DNA from: an uncultured Lachnospiraceae bacterium
GTDB taxonomy: Bacteria > Bacillota > Clostridia > Lachnospirales > Lachnospiraceae
Assembly (NCBI GenBank): GCA_937920345.1
Contig: CALGVA010000075.1
Location: forward strand, 1 to 33,022
Reading direction: 5' to 3'
DNA: 33,022 nucleotides
The notes below the pieces were generated by a model. That model worked only from the letters and a program-made list of their open reading frames with translations, was not told the origin of the DNA and did not search any database. Made by a program: the position numbers and the translations under genes. This document shows positions 24,345-32,977 of the stretch, in pieces. Positions within the stretch are counted from its first letter, which is position 1. Each line of letters starts with the position of its first letter.

Positions 24345-24881
24345 TTATACCAGCTCAAGAACCACTTCCATCGCCGCGTCACCCTTACGGGGGCCAATTT
24401 TGATGATTCTTGTATAACCACCGTTACGGCTTGCGTACTTTGCTCCGTATTCGTCAAAAAGTTTGGCTGCCAGGTCAACCTGCCTGGTTCCTTTCTTTCT
24501 TCCGGCCGGTGTATCCGGCACTTCAGTAACCGGATATAACACTTTTAACATCTGTCTTCTGGCATGCAGTCTGGAAGGCATATCCTTCTTGATTTCCTTC
24601 TCAACCGTATCATATACGGTAACTTTCTTGCCGTCTGCCACTTCTTTTACTCTCTTACCGTCTTTATCCTTACGGGGTACTTTTGCCGTAACCTTAACGG
24701 TCTCAAAATTATCTTTCTCCTTCACGGCCATAGCGATCAGACTTTCCGCAATCTTACGAACCTCCTTCGCTCTCGCCTCAGTTGTGACAATTTTGCCGTT
24801 GTACAGCAGCGCTGTCACCTGACTTCTCAGTAATGCTTTTCTCTGGTCAGATGTTCTGCCGAGTTTTCTGTATTTTGCCAT
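24345..24881 (-). CDS. rplQ: 50S ribosomal protein L17, long form
   Basis: Large-subunit protein; 178 residues with MAKYRKLGRTSDQRKALLRS at the start and GGYTRI and GDAAMEVVLEL at the end. About 50 residues rich in Lys and Asp (KVPRKDKDGKRVKEVADGKK region, about 70-110) are inserted into the middle compared with the usual 115-130-residue L17. AAAGGA is spaced for the ATG at 24881, not for the one at 24899. Last gene of the alpha segment. Confidence 0.96.
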   Translation of the reverse strand: MAKYRKLGRTSDQRKALLRSQVTALLYNGKIVTTEARAKEVRKIAESLIAMAVKEKDNFETVKVTAKVPRKDKDGKRVKEVADGKKVTVYDTVEKEIKKDMPSRLHARRQMLKVLYPVTEVPDTPAGRKKGTRQVDLAAKLFDEYGAKYASRNGGYTRIIKIGPRKGDAAMEVVLELV

Positions 24882-25037
24882 AATAACTTCCTTTCTCATC
24901 GGGGAGTTCTCTCCCGCAACATGGTGTACATCCGGCCACGCTCTTTGGACTTACTTACCGAATGCGTTAACAGTTCCACTCATGAGACGGCGCACGGGTG
25001 CTCTTCGGGCTTATCCTGCACGTCATTCCTATGTTGA

Positions 25038-25997
25038 TCAGGCTTCATCGCTCGGATTGAGCTGCAAGCCTAACTCTTTTAACTTCGCCAAAACTTCTTC
25101 TAAAGACTTACGGCCCAGATTGCGGACTTTCATCATATCTTCGGAAGTCTTGTTGGTCAGTTCCTCTACGGTATTGATTCCTGCTCTCTTTAAGCAGTTA
25201 TAGGAGCGTACAGACAACTCCAGTTCGTCTATACTCATCTCCAATACCTTTTCCTTCTCATCGTCTTCCTTCTCCACCATAACCTCTGCGGTCTTGGCAT
25301 TCTCAGACAGATCAATGAAAAGACTTAAATGCTCGCTCAGTACCTTGGCAGCCAGACTGACTGCTTCGTCGGGAACCAATGTCCCGTTCGTGTATACATC
25401 CAATGTCAGTTTATCAAAATCGGTAATCTGACCGACACGTGTATTCTCCACAGTCACATTGACTCTCTCAACGGGGGTATAGATAGAATCTATTGCGATC
25501 ACACCGATCGGAAGATCATCGGTCTTATTGCGGTCAGAGCTTACATAGCCTCTGCCTTTCGTGATCGTTAATTCCATGTACAGCTTCGTATCCTTACCGC
25601 TTAATGTGGCAATTACCTGATCGGGATTCAGGATCTCGATATCCTGATCCACCTGAATATCGGACGCTCTCACAATGCCTTCGCCCTCATATTCGATGTA
25701 TGCGGTCTTAGGTTCATTGGTATCGCTGCTATTCCTGATTGCAAGGCTCTTGATGTTCATGATGATCTCCGTAACATCCTCCTTGACACCGTGAATAGAA
25801 CTGAATTCATGTAATACACCTTCGATTTTAACCTGGCTGACTGCTGCGCCCGGCAAAGAAGAAAGCATAATTCTCCTGAGAGAATTGCCAAGGGTAATAC
25901 CGTAGCCTCTCTCCAAAGGCTCCACTACGAATCTACCATACTTCTTATCTTCTGAGATTTCTGCAACCTCAATGTTAGGTCTCTCAAAATCAAACAC
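25038..25997 (-). CDS. rpoA: RNA polymerase alpha subunit
   Basis: Assembles core RNA polymerase and contacts upstream promoter DNA. 319 residues: N-terminal domain (about 1-235, with LERGYGITLGNSLRRIMLSSLPG) and C-terminal domain (about 245-310, with SYNCLKRAGINTVEEL and RNLGRKSLEEVL). Start: GTG at 25997 with GGAGGG 8-9 nt upstream gives MFDFERPNIEV; the ATG at 26021 lies upstream of that site. It follows rpsD and precedes rplQ. Confidence 0.96.
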   Translation of the reverse strand: MFDFERPNIEVAEISEDKKYGRFVVEPLERGYGITLGNSLRRIMLSSLPGAAVSQVKIEGVLHEFSSIHGVKEDVTEIIMNIKSLAIRNSSDTNEPKTAYIEYEGEGIVRASDIQVDQDIEILNPDQVIATLSGKDTKLYMELTITKGRGYVSSDRNKTDDLPIGVIAIDSIYTPVERVNVTVENTRVGQITDFDKLTLDVYTNGTLVPDEAVSLAAKVLSEHLSLFIDLSENAKTAEVMVEKEDDEKEKVLEMSIDELELSVRSYNCLKRAGINTVEELTNKTSEDMMKVRNLGRKSLEEVLAKLKELGLQLNPSDEA

Positions 25998-26026
25998 GCA
26001 AATACCCTCCTTTGCGAACAATGCTA

Positions 26027-26620
26027 TTACTTGGAGTACAACTCGACGATAAGCATCTCATTGACCGGAACGTCGATCATTTCTCTTGTGGGAAGATATT
26101 TCACGGTTCCCTTCATCGCCTCCTGATCTACTTCCATCCACTCCGGAACAAGTCTTCCTGCCGTCACTTCAAGGATATCTTTATATCTCTGCAGGGATCT
26201 GGATTTCTCTCTGATCTCAATCACGTCACCTGCTTTCACAAGATAAGAAGGAATATGCACAGGTTTGCCGTTCACAAGAAAATGCTTGTGGCCTACGACC
26301 TGTCTTGCCTCTCTTCTTGTTCTTGCGAAGCCCATTCTGAACACGATGCTGTCCAGTCTGCTCTCCAGCATAACCATGAGGTTCTCACCGGTCATACCTT
26401 TCATTCTCTCAGCCTTATCATAATAGTTTCTGAAAGGCTTCTCAAGCACACCATAGATAAATTTCGCTTTCTGTTTCTCTCTGAGCTGAAGACCGTACTC
26501 ACTGATCTTCTTGCCTGCTCTCGCCGATGTTCTGTTAGATTTCTTATCATATCCTAAATAAGTAGGATCTAAATCAAGTGATCTGCATCTCTTTAATACC
26601 GGTACTCTGTTTACTGCCAT
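26027..26620 (-). CDS. rpsD: 30S ribosomal protein S4
   Basis: Primary 16S rRNA-binding assembly protein, 197 residues. It starts MAVNRVPVLKRCRSLDLDP and has the S4 RNA-binding domain (ESRLDSIVFRMGFARTRREARQ, then HKHFLVNGKPV). GGAG lies 9 nt before the ATG at 26620. The frame extends to 26689, but that part runs towards the palindromic repeat and has no ribosome binding site. The gap to rpsK is 323 bp, far larger than usual here. Confidence 0.96.
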   Translation of the reverse strand: MAVNRVPVLKRCRSLDLDPTYLGYDKKSNRTSARAGKKISEYGLQLREKQKAKFIYGVLEKPFRNYYDKAERMKGMTGENLMVMLESRLDSIVFRMGFARTRREARQVVGHKHFLVNGKPVHIPSYLVKAGDVIEIREKSRSLQRYKDILEVTAGRLVPEWMEVDQEAMKGTVKYLPTREMIDVPVNEMLIVELYSK

Positions 26621-26698
26621 TTCTTCTGGCTCCTCTCTTATATTTTTGTTTACAACGCCTATACTGACGCCTTCTTCCAAAGCTCTCAATTTACTTTA

Positions 26699-26943
26699 CC
26701 GGGAAGAATTGCACTTTCTCAATTCTTCCGAACAAAGTATAGAATTTCTTATGCAGCGTGTTTCGCTGCATTAGAAGTTCTCTTTGTCAAACGAAATTTA
26801 GAAAATCTTCGCGAAACGGCCTCTGCCGTGAGTGATTAGATTTTCTTTTGCCGGGAAGAATTGTGCTTTCTCAATTCTTCCGAACAAAGTATAGAATTTC
26901 TTATGCTGCGTGTTTCGCTGCATTAGAAGTTCTCTTTGTTCAA
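26699..26943 (-). repeat. modular palindromic intergenic element, copies 2 and 2' (rpsK-rpsD gap)
   Basis: A 95-bp block at 26699-26793 is repeated at 26851-26943 (152-bp offset) with few differences. Each block holds a 10-bp hairpin (GGAAGAATTG/CAATTCTTCC, 8-nt loop, at 26702-26729 and 26854-26881) and a nested hairpin (ACAAAG/CTTTGT, AGAATTTC/GAAGTTCT and ATGCAGCG/CGCTGCAT at 26732-26787). Between the blocks lies the 47-nt core at 26800-26846: outer stem AGAAAATC/GATTTTCT, inner stem ACGGC/GCCGT, unpaired TTCGCGAA and GAGTGATTA, as at 1096-1142. The array starts right at the rpsK stop codon. Confidence 0.9.
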
Positions 26944-27339
26944 CTATACGCGGCGGCGCTTAGGCGGGCGGCATCCATTATGAGGTACGGGAGTCACATC
27001 ACGGATACTTGTCACTTCCAGACCACATGCCTGCAGTGCACGGATCGCTGCCTCACGGCCCGAACCCGGTCCTTTTACCATAACATCTACTGTCTTTAAC
27101 CCATGTACTAAAGCAGCCTTTGCCGCTGTCTCTGCAGCCATCTGTGCTGCATATGGAGTAGATTTCCTTGAACCTCTAAAACCAAGACCACCTGCACTTG
27201 CCCAGCTCAATGCGTTACCTTCCGTATCTGTCAGAGTAACGATTGTGTTGTTAAAAGAAGACTGGATATGTGCCTGTCCACGTTCAACGTTTTTCTTTAC
27301 ACGCTTTTTTGTCACTTTTTTGGTAACTTTTTTAGCCAT
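26944..27339 (-). CDS. rpsK: 30S ribosomal protein S11
   Basis: Platform protein of the 30S subunit near the Shine-Dalgarno helix. 131 residues with the NNTIVTLTD, GFRGSRKSTPYAAQ and PHNGCRPPKRRRV landmarks. It follows rpsM by 63 bp. Its stop codon directly abuts the palindromic array. Confidence 0.97.
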   Translation of the reverse strand: MAKKVTKKVTKKRVKKNVERGQAHIQSSFNNTIVTLTDTEGNALSWASAGGLGFRGSRKSTPYAAQMAAETAAKAALVHGLKTVDVMVKGPGSGREAAIRALQACGLEVTSIRDVTPVPHNGCRPPKRRRV

Positions 27340-27402
27340 AATAAACTAACCTACTTTCTCCTATTCTGCTAACTACACTTTGCACTACATTACACAAACT
27401 TC

Positions 27403-27771
27403 TTATTTCTTCTTGTTTGCTACTGTTCTCTTCGGACCTTTTCTTGTTCTTGCATTGGTCTTTGTCTTCTGACCACGAACCGGAAGCCCCTTCCTGTGGC
27501 GGATACCCCTGTAGCAGCCGATCTCCTGAAGACGCTTGATATTGAGAGCGATCTCTCTTCTCAAATCACCTTCTACCATGTAATCCTTGTCGATTACTTC
27601 GGCAAGTCTCTTTACCTCATCGTCAGTCAGTTCTCTGACACGGGTATCGGGATTTACATTAGCTGCTTCCAGAATCTTGTTGGCGCTTACTCTGCCGATT
27701 CCATAAATATAAGTAAGACCGATCTCCACACGTTTCTCTCTGGGTAAGTCAACACCTGCAATACGAGCCAT
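27403..27771 (-). CDS. rpsM: 30S ribosomal protein S13
   Basis: Head protein of the 30S subunit contacting the 50S subunit and tRNA. 122 residues, starting MARIAGVDLPREKRVEIGLT, with YGIGR and the basic end RGQKTKTNARTRKGPKR. GGAGG lies 8 nt before the ATG. Confidence 0.97.
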   Translation of the reverse strand: MARIAGVDLPREKRVEIGLTYIYGIGRVSANKILEAANVNPDTRVRELTDDEVKRLAEVIDKDYMVEGDLRREIALNIKRLQEIGCYRGIRHRKGLPVRGQKTKTNARTRKGPKRTVANKKK

Positions 27772-27980
27772 TTACGTTTCCTCCATTTTCCTTACGTTTC
27801 GTCGCGAGTTCTCTCGCTTTACTAATTGATTGGGGTAGGTTCTACCCAACCGGATCAGACATCCGATCTTTCCAAACATATTTGCTGGTATCAAAAAGTA
27901 ATCTCCCTTAGGCTCCGGCATCTATAATATCTATAAATAAAATAGGCAAGAACCCCGTTAAAACTCAAATCATTCGGGGA
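27772..27980 (-). other. rpmJ-rpsM gap with a possible internal promoter
   Basis: About 200 bp without a gene. Minus strand: TTGCCT (27944-27949), 17-bp spacer and TATAGA (27921-27926) could be an internal promoter for rpsM onwards. A CCCCG/CGGGG pair with a long loop (about 27954-27980) lies before it, and GGGTAGG-type hairpin bases at about 27834-27849 lie after it. All are weak. Confidence 0.3.
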
Positions 27981-28094
27981 TTAACCTTGTACCTGCTTAT
28001 GTTTCGGATTCTCACAGATCACTCTGATCTTTCCTTTTCTTTTAATGATCTTGCACTTTTCGCAAATCGGTTTTACTGATGACCTTACTTTCAT
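27981..28094 (-). CDS. rpmJ: 50S ribosomal protein L36
   Basis: A 37-residue protein too short for routine ORF calling. It reads MKVRSSVKPICEKCKIIKRK and ends KHKQVQG, with the zinc-ribbon ligands CxxC, a third Cys (VICEN) and His (PKHKQ), the zinc-binding form of L36. GGAGGG precedes the ATG. It lies between infA and rpsM as usual. Confidence 0.97.
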   Translation of the reverse strand: MKVRSSVKPICEKCKIIKRKGKIRVICENPKHKQVQG

Positions 28095-28194
28095 CTCAAA
28101 CCCTCCTTTCAAAAAAGACCGTTTTACATTATATCACCAAACTTAACGTTTGGCAAGCAATTTCCTGAATCTTTTGCACATGCGGTCTGAAACC

Positions 28195-28413
28195 CTATTT
28201 ATCTCTCCAGATAATCCTTCCTTTAGACAAATCATACGGTGATAACTCCAATGTCACCTTATCGCCGGGCAGAATACGGATAAAATTCTGACGAAGCTTA
28301 CCGCTTATATGCGCTAACACCACATGCCCGTTCTCCAGCTCGACCTGAAACATGGTGTTCGGCAGCTTCTCAATAACTGTTCCCTCAATTTCAATTACAT
28401 CAGCTTTTGACAT
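28195..28413 (-). CDS. infA: translation initiation factor IF-1
   Basis: 72-residue OB-fold protein that occupies the A site during initiation. It starts MSKADVIEIEGTVIEKLPNT, has HISGKLRQNFIRILPGD and ends GRIIWR. AGGAGG precedes the start. Its first codons overlap the end of the KOW gene by 14 bp, suggesting coupled translation. Confidence 0.97.
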   Translation of the reverse strand: MSKADVIEIEGTVIEKLPNTMFQVELENGHVVLAHISGKLRQNFIRILPGDKVTLELSPYDLSKGRIIWRDK

Positions 28414-28654
28414 TTGCTTCCTCCTGATATTGTTTGATAACTCTCTTGATTTCCAAATCTTTGTAACCGTCCGCCGGTCTTACCAACTGTATCTTCTTAA
28501 TGATCTGAATATGCTTCCTGTTTTTCTTCTTCGGTCTGTCAACGGTTCTGTTTCGGCCGTCGGCTAAATATACATATTCATCATCCTCATCTATTATGAC
28601 ATATATGGTTTTCTGATCATGCCCCGCTTTAGAGCTTGCAAGCATTCCTGTCAT
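28400..28654 (-). CDS. KOW-domain RNA-binding protein
   Basis: 84 residues. The N-terminal part (MLASSKAGHDQKTIYVII) has the KOW pattern of L14e/L27e-like proteins: a short beta-barrel with Gly-His in the RNA-contacting turn, followed by a basic KKKNRKH stretch. Genes like this often lie between map and infA in Clostridia; a ribosome-related role is inferred from place and fold only. GGAG lies 6 nt before the ATG at 28654; an ATG three codons later is an alternative. Confidence 0.85.
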   Translation of the reverse strand: MTGMLASSKAGHDQKTIYVIIDEDDEYVYLADGRNRTVDRPKKKNRKHIQIIKKIQLVRPADGYKDLEIKRVIKQYQEEANVKS

Positions 28655-28743
28655 TCCTTACTCCGTTTCTGCTCATTACCGGACTTGTGATAAGAACTGT
28701 GCCTTCACAAATCCCGCGATCACAAATCTGACTTCTGATCATC

Positions 28744-29493
28744 TCACAGCGTCAGGATCTCCGGCTCTCCGTCCGTGATCAATACCGTATTCTCATAATG
28801 TGCTGACAGGGAATGATCCGCGGACACTACCGTCCAGCCGTCATCCAGCCAATCCACATCTGCGGTTCCCATATTGATCATCGGTTCTATTGCCAACGTC
28901 ATGCCCGGGCGGAGCTTCGGTCCTCTTCTTCTCTGTGCAAAATTGGGGATCTGCGGCTGCTCATGCATGTGCGTCCCGATGCCGTGTCCGACCAGATCTC
29001 TGACGATACCGTAGCCGTAAGGCGCGACATACGCCGCTATGGCATTGGATATGTCATGCAGGTGATTGCCCGCTCTCGCCATTTTGATTCCTTCAAAGAA
29101 ACTCTGTCTGGTCACGTCGATCAGCTTCTGTGCCTCGGCGCTGATCTGTCCTGCCGCATGCGTTCTCGCCGCGTCCGAATGATACCCCTGTAAGAGCATC
29201 CCGGTATCCAGGCTGACGATATCGCCCTCCTGTATGATATGATCTTCTCTCGGAATACCATGCACGACTTCCTCATTCACAGAAACACACACAGAAGCCG
29301 GATATCCCTGATAATGCAGAAAATTCGGTGTGCCGCCGTAGCTTCTTATGAGTTCTTCACACACCCTGTCGATCTCCTTCGTAGAGATTCCAGGCCGTAT
29401 GATCTTCTCCAGTTCCTTATGCACCAGGCTAAGCCGTCTACACGATTCTCTCATCAATTCAATTTCTCTCGGAGACTTAATTGTTATTGCCAT
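28744..29493 (-). CDS. map: methionine aminopeptidase, type I
   Basis: Removes the initiator Met from new proteins. 249 residues with all five metal ligands: D in SLDTG, D in HSDAARTH, H in VGHGIG, E in AIEPM and E in HYENTV. The frame is open to 29520; GGGAGA lies about 10 nt before the ATG at 29493, which gives the usual MAITIKSPREIELM. Between adk and the KOW gene, as expected in this cluster. Confidence 0.95.
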   Translation of the reverse strand: MAITIKSPREIELMRESCRRLSLVHKELEKIIRPGISTKEIDRVCEELIRSYGGTPNFLHYQGYPASVCVSVNEEVVHGIPREDHIIQEGDIVSLDTGMLLQGYHSDAARTHAAGQISAEAQKLIDVTRQSFFEGIKMARAGNHLHDISNAIAAYVAPYGYGIVRDLVGHGIGTHMHEQPQIPNFAQRRRGPKLRPGMTLAIEPMINMGTADVDWLDDGWTVVSADHSLSAHYENTVLITDGEPEILTL

Positions 29494-29567
29494 CCCGCTG
29501 CTTCTCCCGTTACCATTCACATCGACCGCTGCATAAATCTACATATTAATATATGAGCTGCAGCAGC

Positions 29568-30209
29568 TTATGAGAGGATCGTCACGATCGCCTCAAACAC
29601 TTCCTTCATATCCATCGTGCCGTCCACTGTCTTTAAAACGCCCTTGGCACTGTAGAACTCGATCAGCGGCTGTGTCTGCTCGTGGTATACATTCAACCGG
29701 TTCTGCACGGTTTCCGGTTTATCATCGTCACGCAGCACCAGCTCCTGTCCGCATGTATCGCAGATTCCCTCACTCTTCGGCGGTACGTGCTCGATATGAT
29801 ACGTGGCACCGCAGGAAAGACACGCGCGTCTGCCGCCCATTCTCTTTACGATATTCTCATCCGGCACATCCACGTTAATGGCATAGTCGATCTGATCGCC
29901 AAGCTCTGAAAGCGCTTTATCCAGCACCTCGGCCTGCGGGATCGTTCTCGGAAATCCGTCTAACACATATCCGTTCTTACAGTCTTCATTTGCCACTCTG
30001 TCTAACAGAATCTTCACTGTCAACTCATCCGGAACAAGCAGTCCCTGATCCATATACTGTTTTGCTTCCATACCAAGCTGTGTGCCGTTCTTAATGTTTG
30101 CCCTGAAAATATCACCGGTGGAAATATGCGGGATGCTGTATTTCTCCGCAATCATTTTCGCCTGTGTTCCCTTACCGGCTCCGGGCGCACCCAACATAAT
30201 TATTTTCAT
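29568..30209 (-). CDS. adk: adenylate kinase, zinc-lid type
   Basis: Interconverts AMP, ATP and ADP. 213 residues with P-loop GAPGAGKGT (7-15), the DGFPRT motif and a LID with four cysteines (ACLSCGATYH and ICDTCGQ) that bind structural zinc, as in Gram-positive enzymes. GGAGG lies 5 nt before the ATG at 30209; the frame opened at 30251 would start inside the hairpin-rich gap after secY. Confidence 0.96.
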   Translation of the reverse strand: MKIIMLGAPGAGKGTQAKMIAEKYSIPHISTGDIFRANIKNGTQLGMEAKQYMDQGLLVPDELTVKILLDRVANEDCKNGYVLDGFPRTIPQAEVLDKALSELGDQIDYAINVDVPDENIVKRMGGRRACLSCGATYHIEHVPPKSEGICDTCGQELVLRDDDKPETVQNRLNVYHEQTQPLIEFYSAKGVLKTVDGTMDMKEVFEAIVTILS

Positions 30210-30244
30210 ACTAACCTCCATTCCGGAGCGTTTGCGCGACGGGC

Positions 30245-30420
30245 GACGCAAATATCAAATTTGCGTCTGCCATCAAACAAATTTGTGGCGCTCCGTCACA
30301 AATTTGCGTGTGAAAAATCAGCACATCAGTGTGATTTTTCATACTAAGATTCCGCTCTGCTTCTCACACTTTTCACTCAAAGGTAAGGGGGACGTCTCGG
30401 TTGCCCTGCTCGTCCCTCCC
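30245..30420 (-). repeat. cluster of perfect hairpins in the secY-adk gap
   Basis: GACGCAAAT/ATTTGCGTC (30245-30253, 30259-30267; 9 bp). CAAATTTGTG/CACAAATTTG (30278-30287, 30297-30306; 10 bp). TGAAAAATCA/TGATTTTTCA (30311-30320, 30332-30341; 10 bp) enclosing CAC-ATCA-GTG. GGGACG/CGTCCC (30389-30394, 30411-30416) with a possible G-C extension. None has a T run placed for strong termination, and adk must be transcribed through them. Confidence 0.8.
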
Positions 30421-30433
30421 GTTTTCATATAGA

Positions 30434-31747
30434 TCAATCGTTTAAAAATCCTTTATAATTGCGAACCAGCATCTGTGATTCGATCTGTTTGATCGTCTCC
30501 AGAACAACGCTCACGATAATGATCAGGCTTGTTCCGCTGAAGGATACGCTTGCCCCGAATACGCCGTTAAAGAAATACGGCACGGTACACACGATCGTCA
30601 GACCTGCTGCACCGATAAATATAATATAGGTAAGCACCTTGTTCAGATATTCACTGGTAGGCTTGCCCGGTCTGATACCCGGCACAAATCCGCCCTGTTT
30701 CTTCATGTTCTCCGCAATCTCCAACGGGTTGAAGGTAATGGACGTATAGAAATATGCAAAGAATATCACGAGCGCAATATACACCAGAAGTCCGATGGAA
30801 TACACCGGCTGCTTCGGGTTGCACCAGTAATTGGAGTTAACCCCTTTCAGGATCTCAGCCCACACACCCGTACCGCTGATATTGAAGACGGAACATATGA
30901 TCACCGGCATCTGCATCAGGGAAGAAGCAAAAATAACCGGAATAACACCTGCGGTATTGACTTTCAGCGGAAGGCTTGTTGTCTGTCCGCCGACCATCTT
31001 CCGGCCCTGCACCTTCTTCGCATACTGCACGGGAATCTTGCGCACGCCGTCGTTTAAGATAATAACAAGTATCACCATCAATACGATGATTGCAATAATG
31101 ATGATTGCAGCCACAACGCCCTTCGCAATGGACTTGCCGATCACGAACTGCTTAAACAGCTGTGTGATGTCCTGCGGCATACGTGACAGAATATTGATCG
31201 TCAGCACGATCGAGATACCGTTTCCGACGCCGTTCTCCGTAATACGCTCACCGATCCACATCAGGAAGGCACTGCCCGCCGTCAACGCCACAATGACCGT
31301 AATAACATTTATGACATTATATGTCTGCAACAGTCCCTGACGCCCGAATCCGATCGCCATAGCACTCGACTCAATCAGTGCAAGCGCCACTGTCACATAT
31401 CTTGTGATGGAGGCAATCTTCTTCCTTCCGTCGGCGCCGTCACGCTGCATCTCTTCCAGTTTCGGAATCGCTATCGTCATCAGCTGCATAATGATGGACG
31501 ATGTAATATACGGCGTAATGTTAAGCGCCAGAACAGACATGTTCAGGAACGAACCTCCCGTAAAGGCATCAAAGAAATTGAATGCATCGCCGGTCTGTTG
31601 TGAAAACCAGTCTGCAAAAAAGTTTCTGTTGATACCCGGAACGGGAAGCTGTGACCCGAGACGGATCACAACCAGCATCATAAATGTAAAGAAAAGTTTC
31701 TTTCTGATATCTTTGATTTTTAACGCATTCTTTAAGGTTGTAAGCAT
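30434..31747 (-). CDS. secY: preprotein translocase subunit SecY
   Basis: Channel subunit of the SecYEG translocon. 437 residues with ten hydrophobic spans, the early LGSQLPVPGIN segment and the cytoplasmic loop GFVPGIRPGKPTSEYL. Start codon and rplO stop share one base (TAATG), indicating translational coupling. Confidence 0.97.
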   Translation of the reverse strand: MLTTLKNALKIKDIRKKLFFTFMMLVVIRLGSQLPVPGINRNFFADWFSQQTGDAFNFFDAFTGGSFLNMSVLALNITPYITSSIIMQLMTIAIPKLEEMQRDGADGRKKIASITRYVTVALALIESSAMAIGFGRQGLLQTYNVINVITVIVALTAGSAFLMWIGERITENGVGNGISIVLTINILSRMPQDITQLFKQFVIGKSIAKGVVAAIIIIAIIVLMVILVIILNDGVRKIPVQYAKKVQGRKMVGGQTTSLPLKVNTAGVIPVIFASSLMQMPVIICSVFNISGTGVWAEILKGVNSNYWCNPKQPVYSIGLLVYIALVIFFAYFYTSITFNPLEIAENMKKQGGFVPGIRPGKPTSEYLNKVLTYIIFIGAAGLTIVCTVPYFFNGVFGASVSFSGTSLIIIVSVVLETIKQIESQMLVRNYKGFLND

Positions 31748-32187
31748 TAAATCACCTCTGCTGTTCCACCAAGTGCCTCGATCTTTTCTTTTGCGGATGC
31801 GCTGAATGCATTCACTTTAACATCGAGTTTCTTAGTAAGTTCTCCGTTTCCAAGAATCTTAACACCATCGCGAGGATTCTTGATGATCCCTTTCTCAAGC
31901 AGTACATCCACGTCAACCGTTGTACCATTATCGAACACTTCCAGCGCGCTTAAGTTGATCGCCACGATTTCCTTAGAATTCCTGCAGGTAAAACCTCTCT
32001 TCGGAATACGTCTGTATAACGGCATCTGACCACCTTCAAACCCGGCTCTGGGTGCTCCGGAACGAGCCTTCTGACCTTTATGTCCCTTGCCGGCTGTCTT
32101 ACCGTTGCCTGAACCGTGTCCACGACCTCTTCTAAAATTATCACTGTGCACTGACCCGGCTGCGGGTCTTAAATTTGATAATTCCAT
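31747..32187 (-). CDS. rplO: 50S ribosomal protein L15
   Basis: Late assembly protein of the 50S subunit, 146 residues. It starts MELSNLRPAAGS, has the basic glycine-rich GRGHGSGNGKTAGKGHKGQK segment and RIPKRGF, and ends in the IEALGGTAEVI tail. GGAGG-type site before the ATG; 13 bp after rpmD; overlaps secY by one base. Confidence 0.97.
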   Translation of the reverse strand: MELSNLRPAAGSVHSDNFRRGRGHGSGNGKTAGKGHKGQKARSGAPRAGFEGGQMPLYRRIPKRGFTCRNSKEIVAINLSALEVFDNGTTVDVDVLLEKGIIKNPRDGVKILGNGELTKKLDVKVNAFSASAKEKIEALGGTAEVI

Positions 32188-32200
32188 TCTGACACCTCCT

Positions 32201-32401
32201 TTATGCTTCTTCTACTTTCACCATGTGTCTTACTTTCTGAATCTGACCTCTGGTTGATGCGTTGTCAGGCAGTTCTACTGTCTGATGAAGTTTTCTGAGC
32301 CCCATAGCCTCAACCGTGGCTCTGTTCTTGGGAACCTGGCCAATGGTAGATCTGATTAAAGTAATCTTTAATGTTTTAGCTGCTTCTTTCTTTGCTGCCA
32401 T
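32201..32401 (-). CDS. rpmD: 50S ribosomal protein L30
   Basis: 66 residues with the L30 core LKITLIRSTIGQVPKNRATV and the C-terminal GQIQKVRHMVKVEE. A short Lys/Ala-rich N-terminal extension (MAAKKEAAK) is present. AGGAGG site before the ATG; between rpsE and rplO. Confidence 0.97.
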   Translation of the reverse strand: MAAKKEAAKTLKITLIRSTIGQVPKNRATVEAMGLRKLHQTVELPDNASTRGQIQKVRHMVKVEEA

Positions 32402-32448
32402 CTCTTTTTCCTCCTAAATATTCTGACCGTTTACTAACTTCCGGTAAC

Positions 32449-32958
32449 TTAAGCGCGAATCTCTTCTACGGATTTACCGCGGTTCTTAGCTACTTCTTCA
32501 GGAGTCTTTAACTGGCGCAGTCCCGCGATTGTAGCAAGTACAACGTTCTGCTTGTTGTTGGAGCCTAAAGATTTCGTACGGATATTCTTGATTCCCGCAA
32601 GCTCACATACAACACGGGCAGGACCACCTGCGATGATACCGGTACCTTCCGGAGCTCTCTTAAGGAGTACGGAGGCTGAACCGAACTTACCGATAAAATC
32701 GTGTGTAATACTGCTGTTATCATCAAGTGCAACAGAAACTAAATTCTTGATTGCATCTTCCTTACCTTTACGAATCGCTTCAGGGATTTCAGTTGCTTTA
32801 CCTAAGCCCGCGCCAACATGACCATTGCTGTCACCGACTACTACAAGAGCCGTGAAACGCATGTTACGACCACCTTTAACAACCTTAGTAACACGTTTGA
32901 TCGTTACTACTTTTTCAGTCAACTCTAACTGACTTACATCAATGATTGTACGTCTCAT
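32449..32958 (-). CDS. rpsE: 30S ribosomal protein S5
   Basis: Shoulder protein of the 30S subunit affecting decoding fidelity. 169 residues with VVKGGRNMRFTALVVVGD, GHVGAGLGKA and the C-terminal NVVLATIAGLRQLKTPEEVA. It follows rplR by 19 bp with an AAGGGAG site. Confidence 0.97.
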   Translation of the reverse strand: MRRTIIDVSQLELTEKVVTIKRVTKVVKGGRNMRFTALVVVGDSNGHVGAGLGKATEIPEAIRKGKEDAIKNLVSVALDDNSSITHDFIGKFGSASVLLKRAPEGTGIIAGGPARVVCELAGIKNIRTKSLGSNNKQNVVLATIAGLRQLKTPEEVAKNRGKSVEEIRA

Positions 32959-32977
32959 GTGATTTCCTTCTCCCTTC

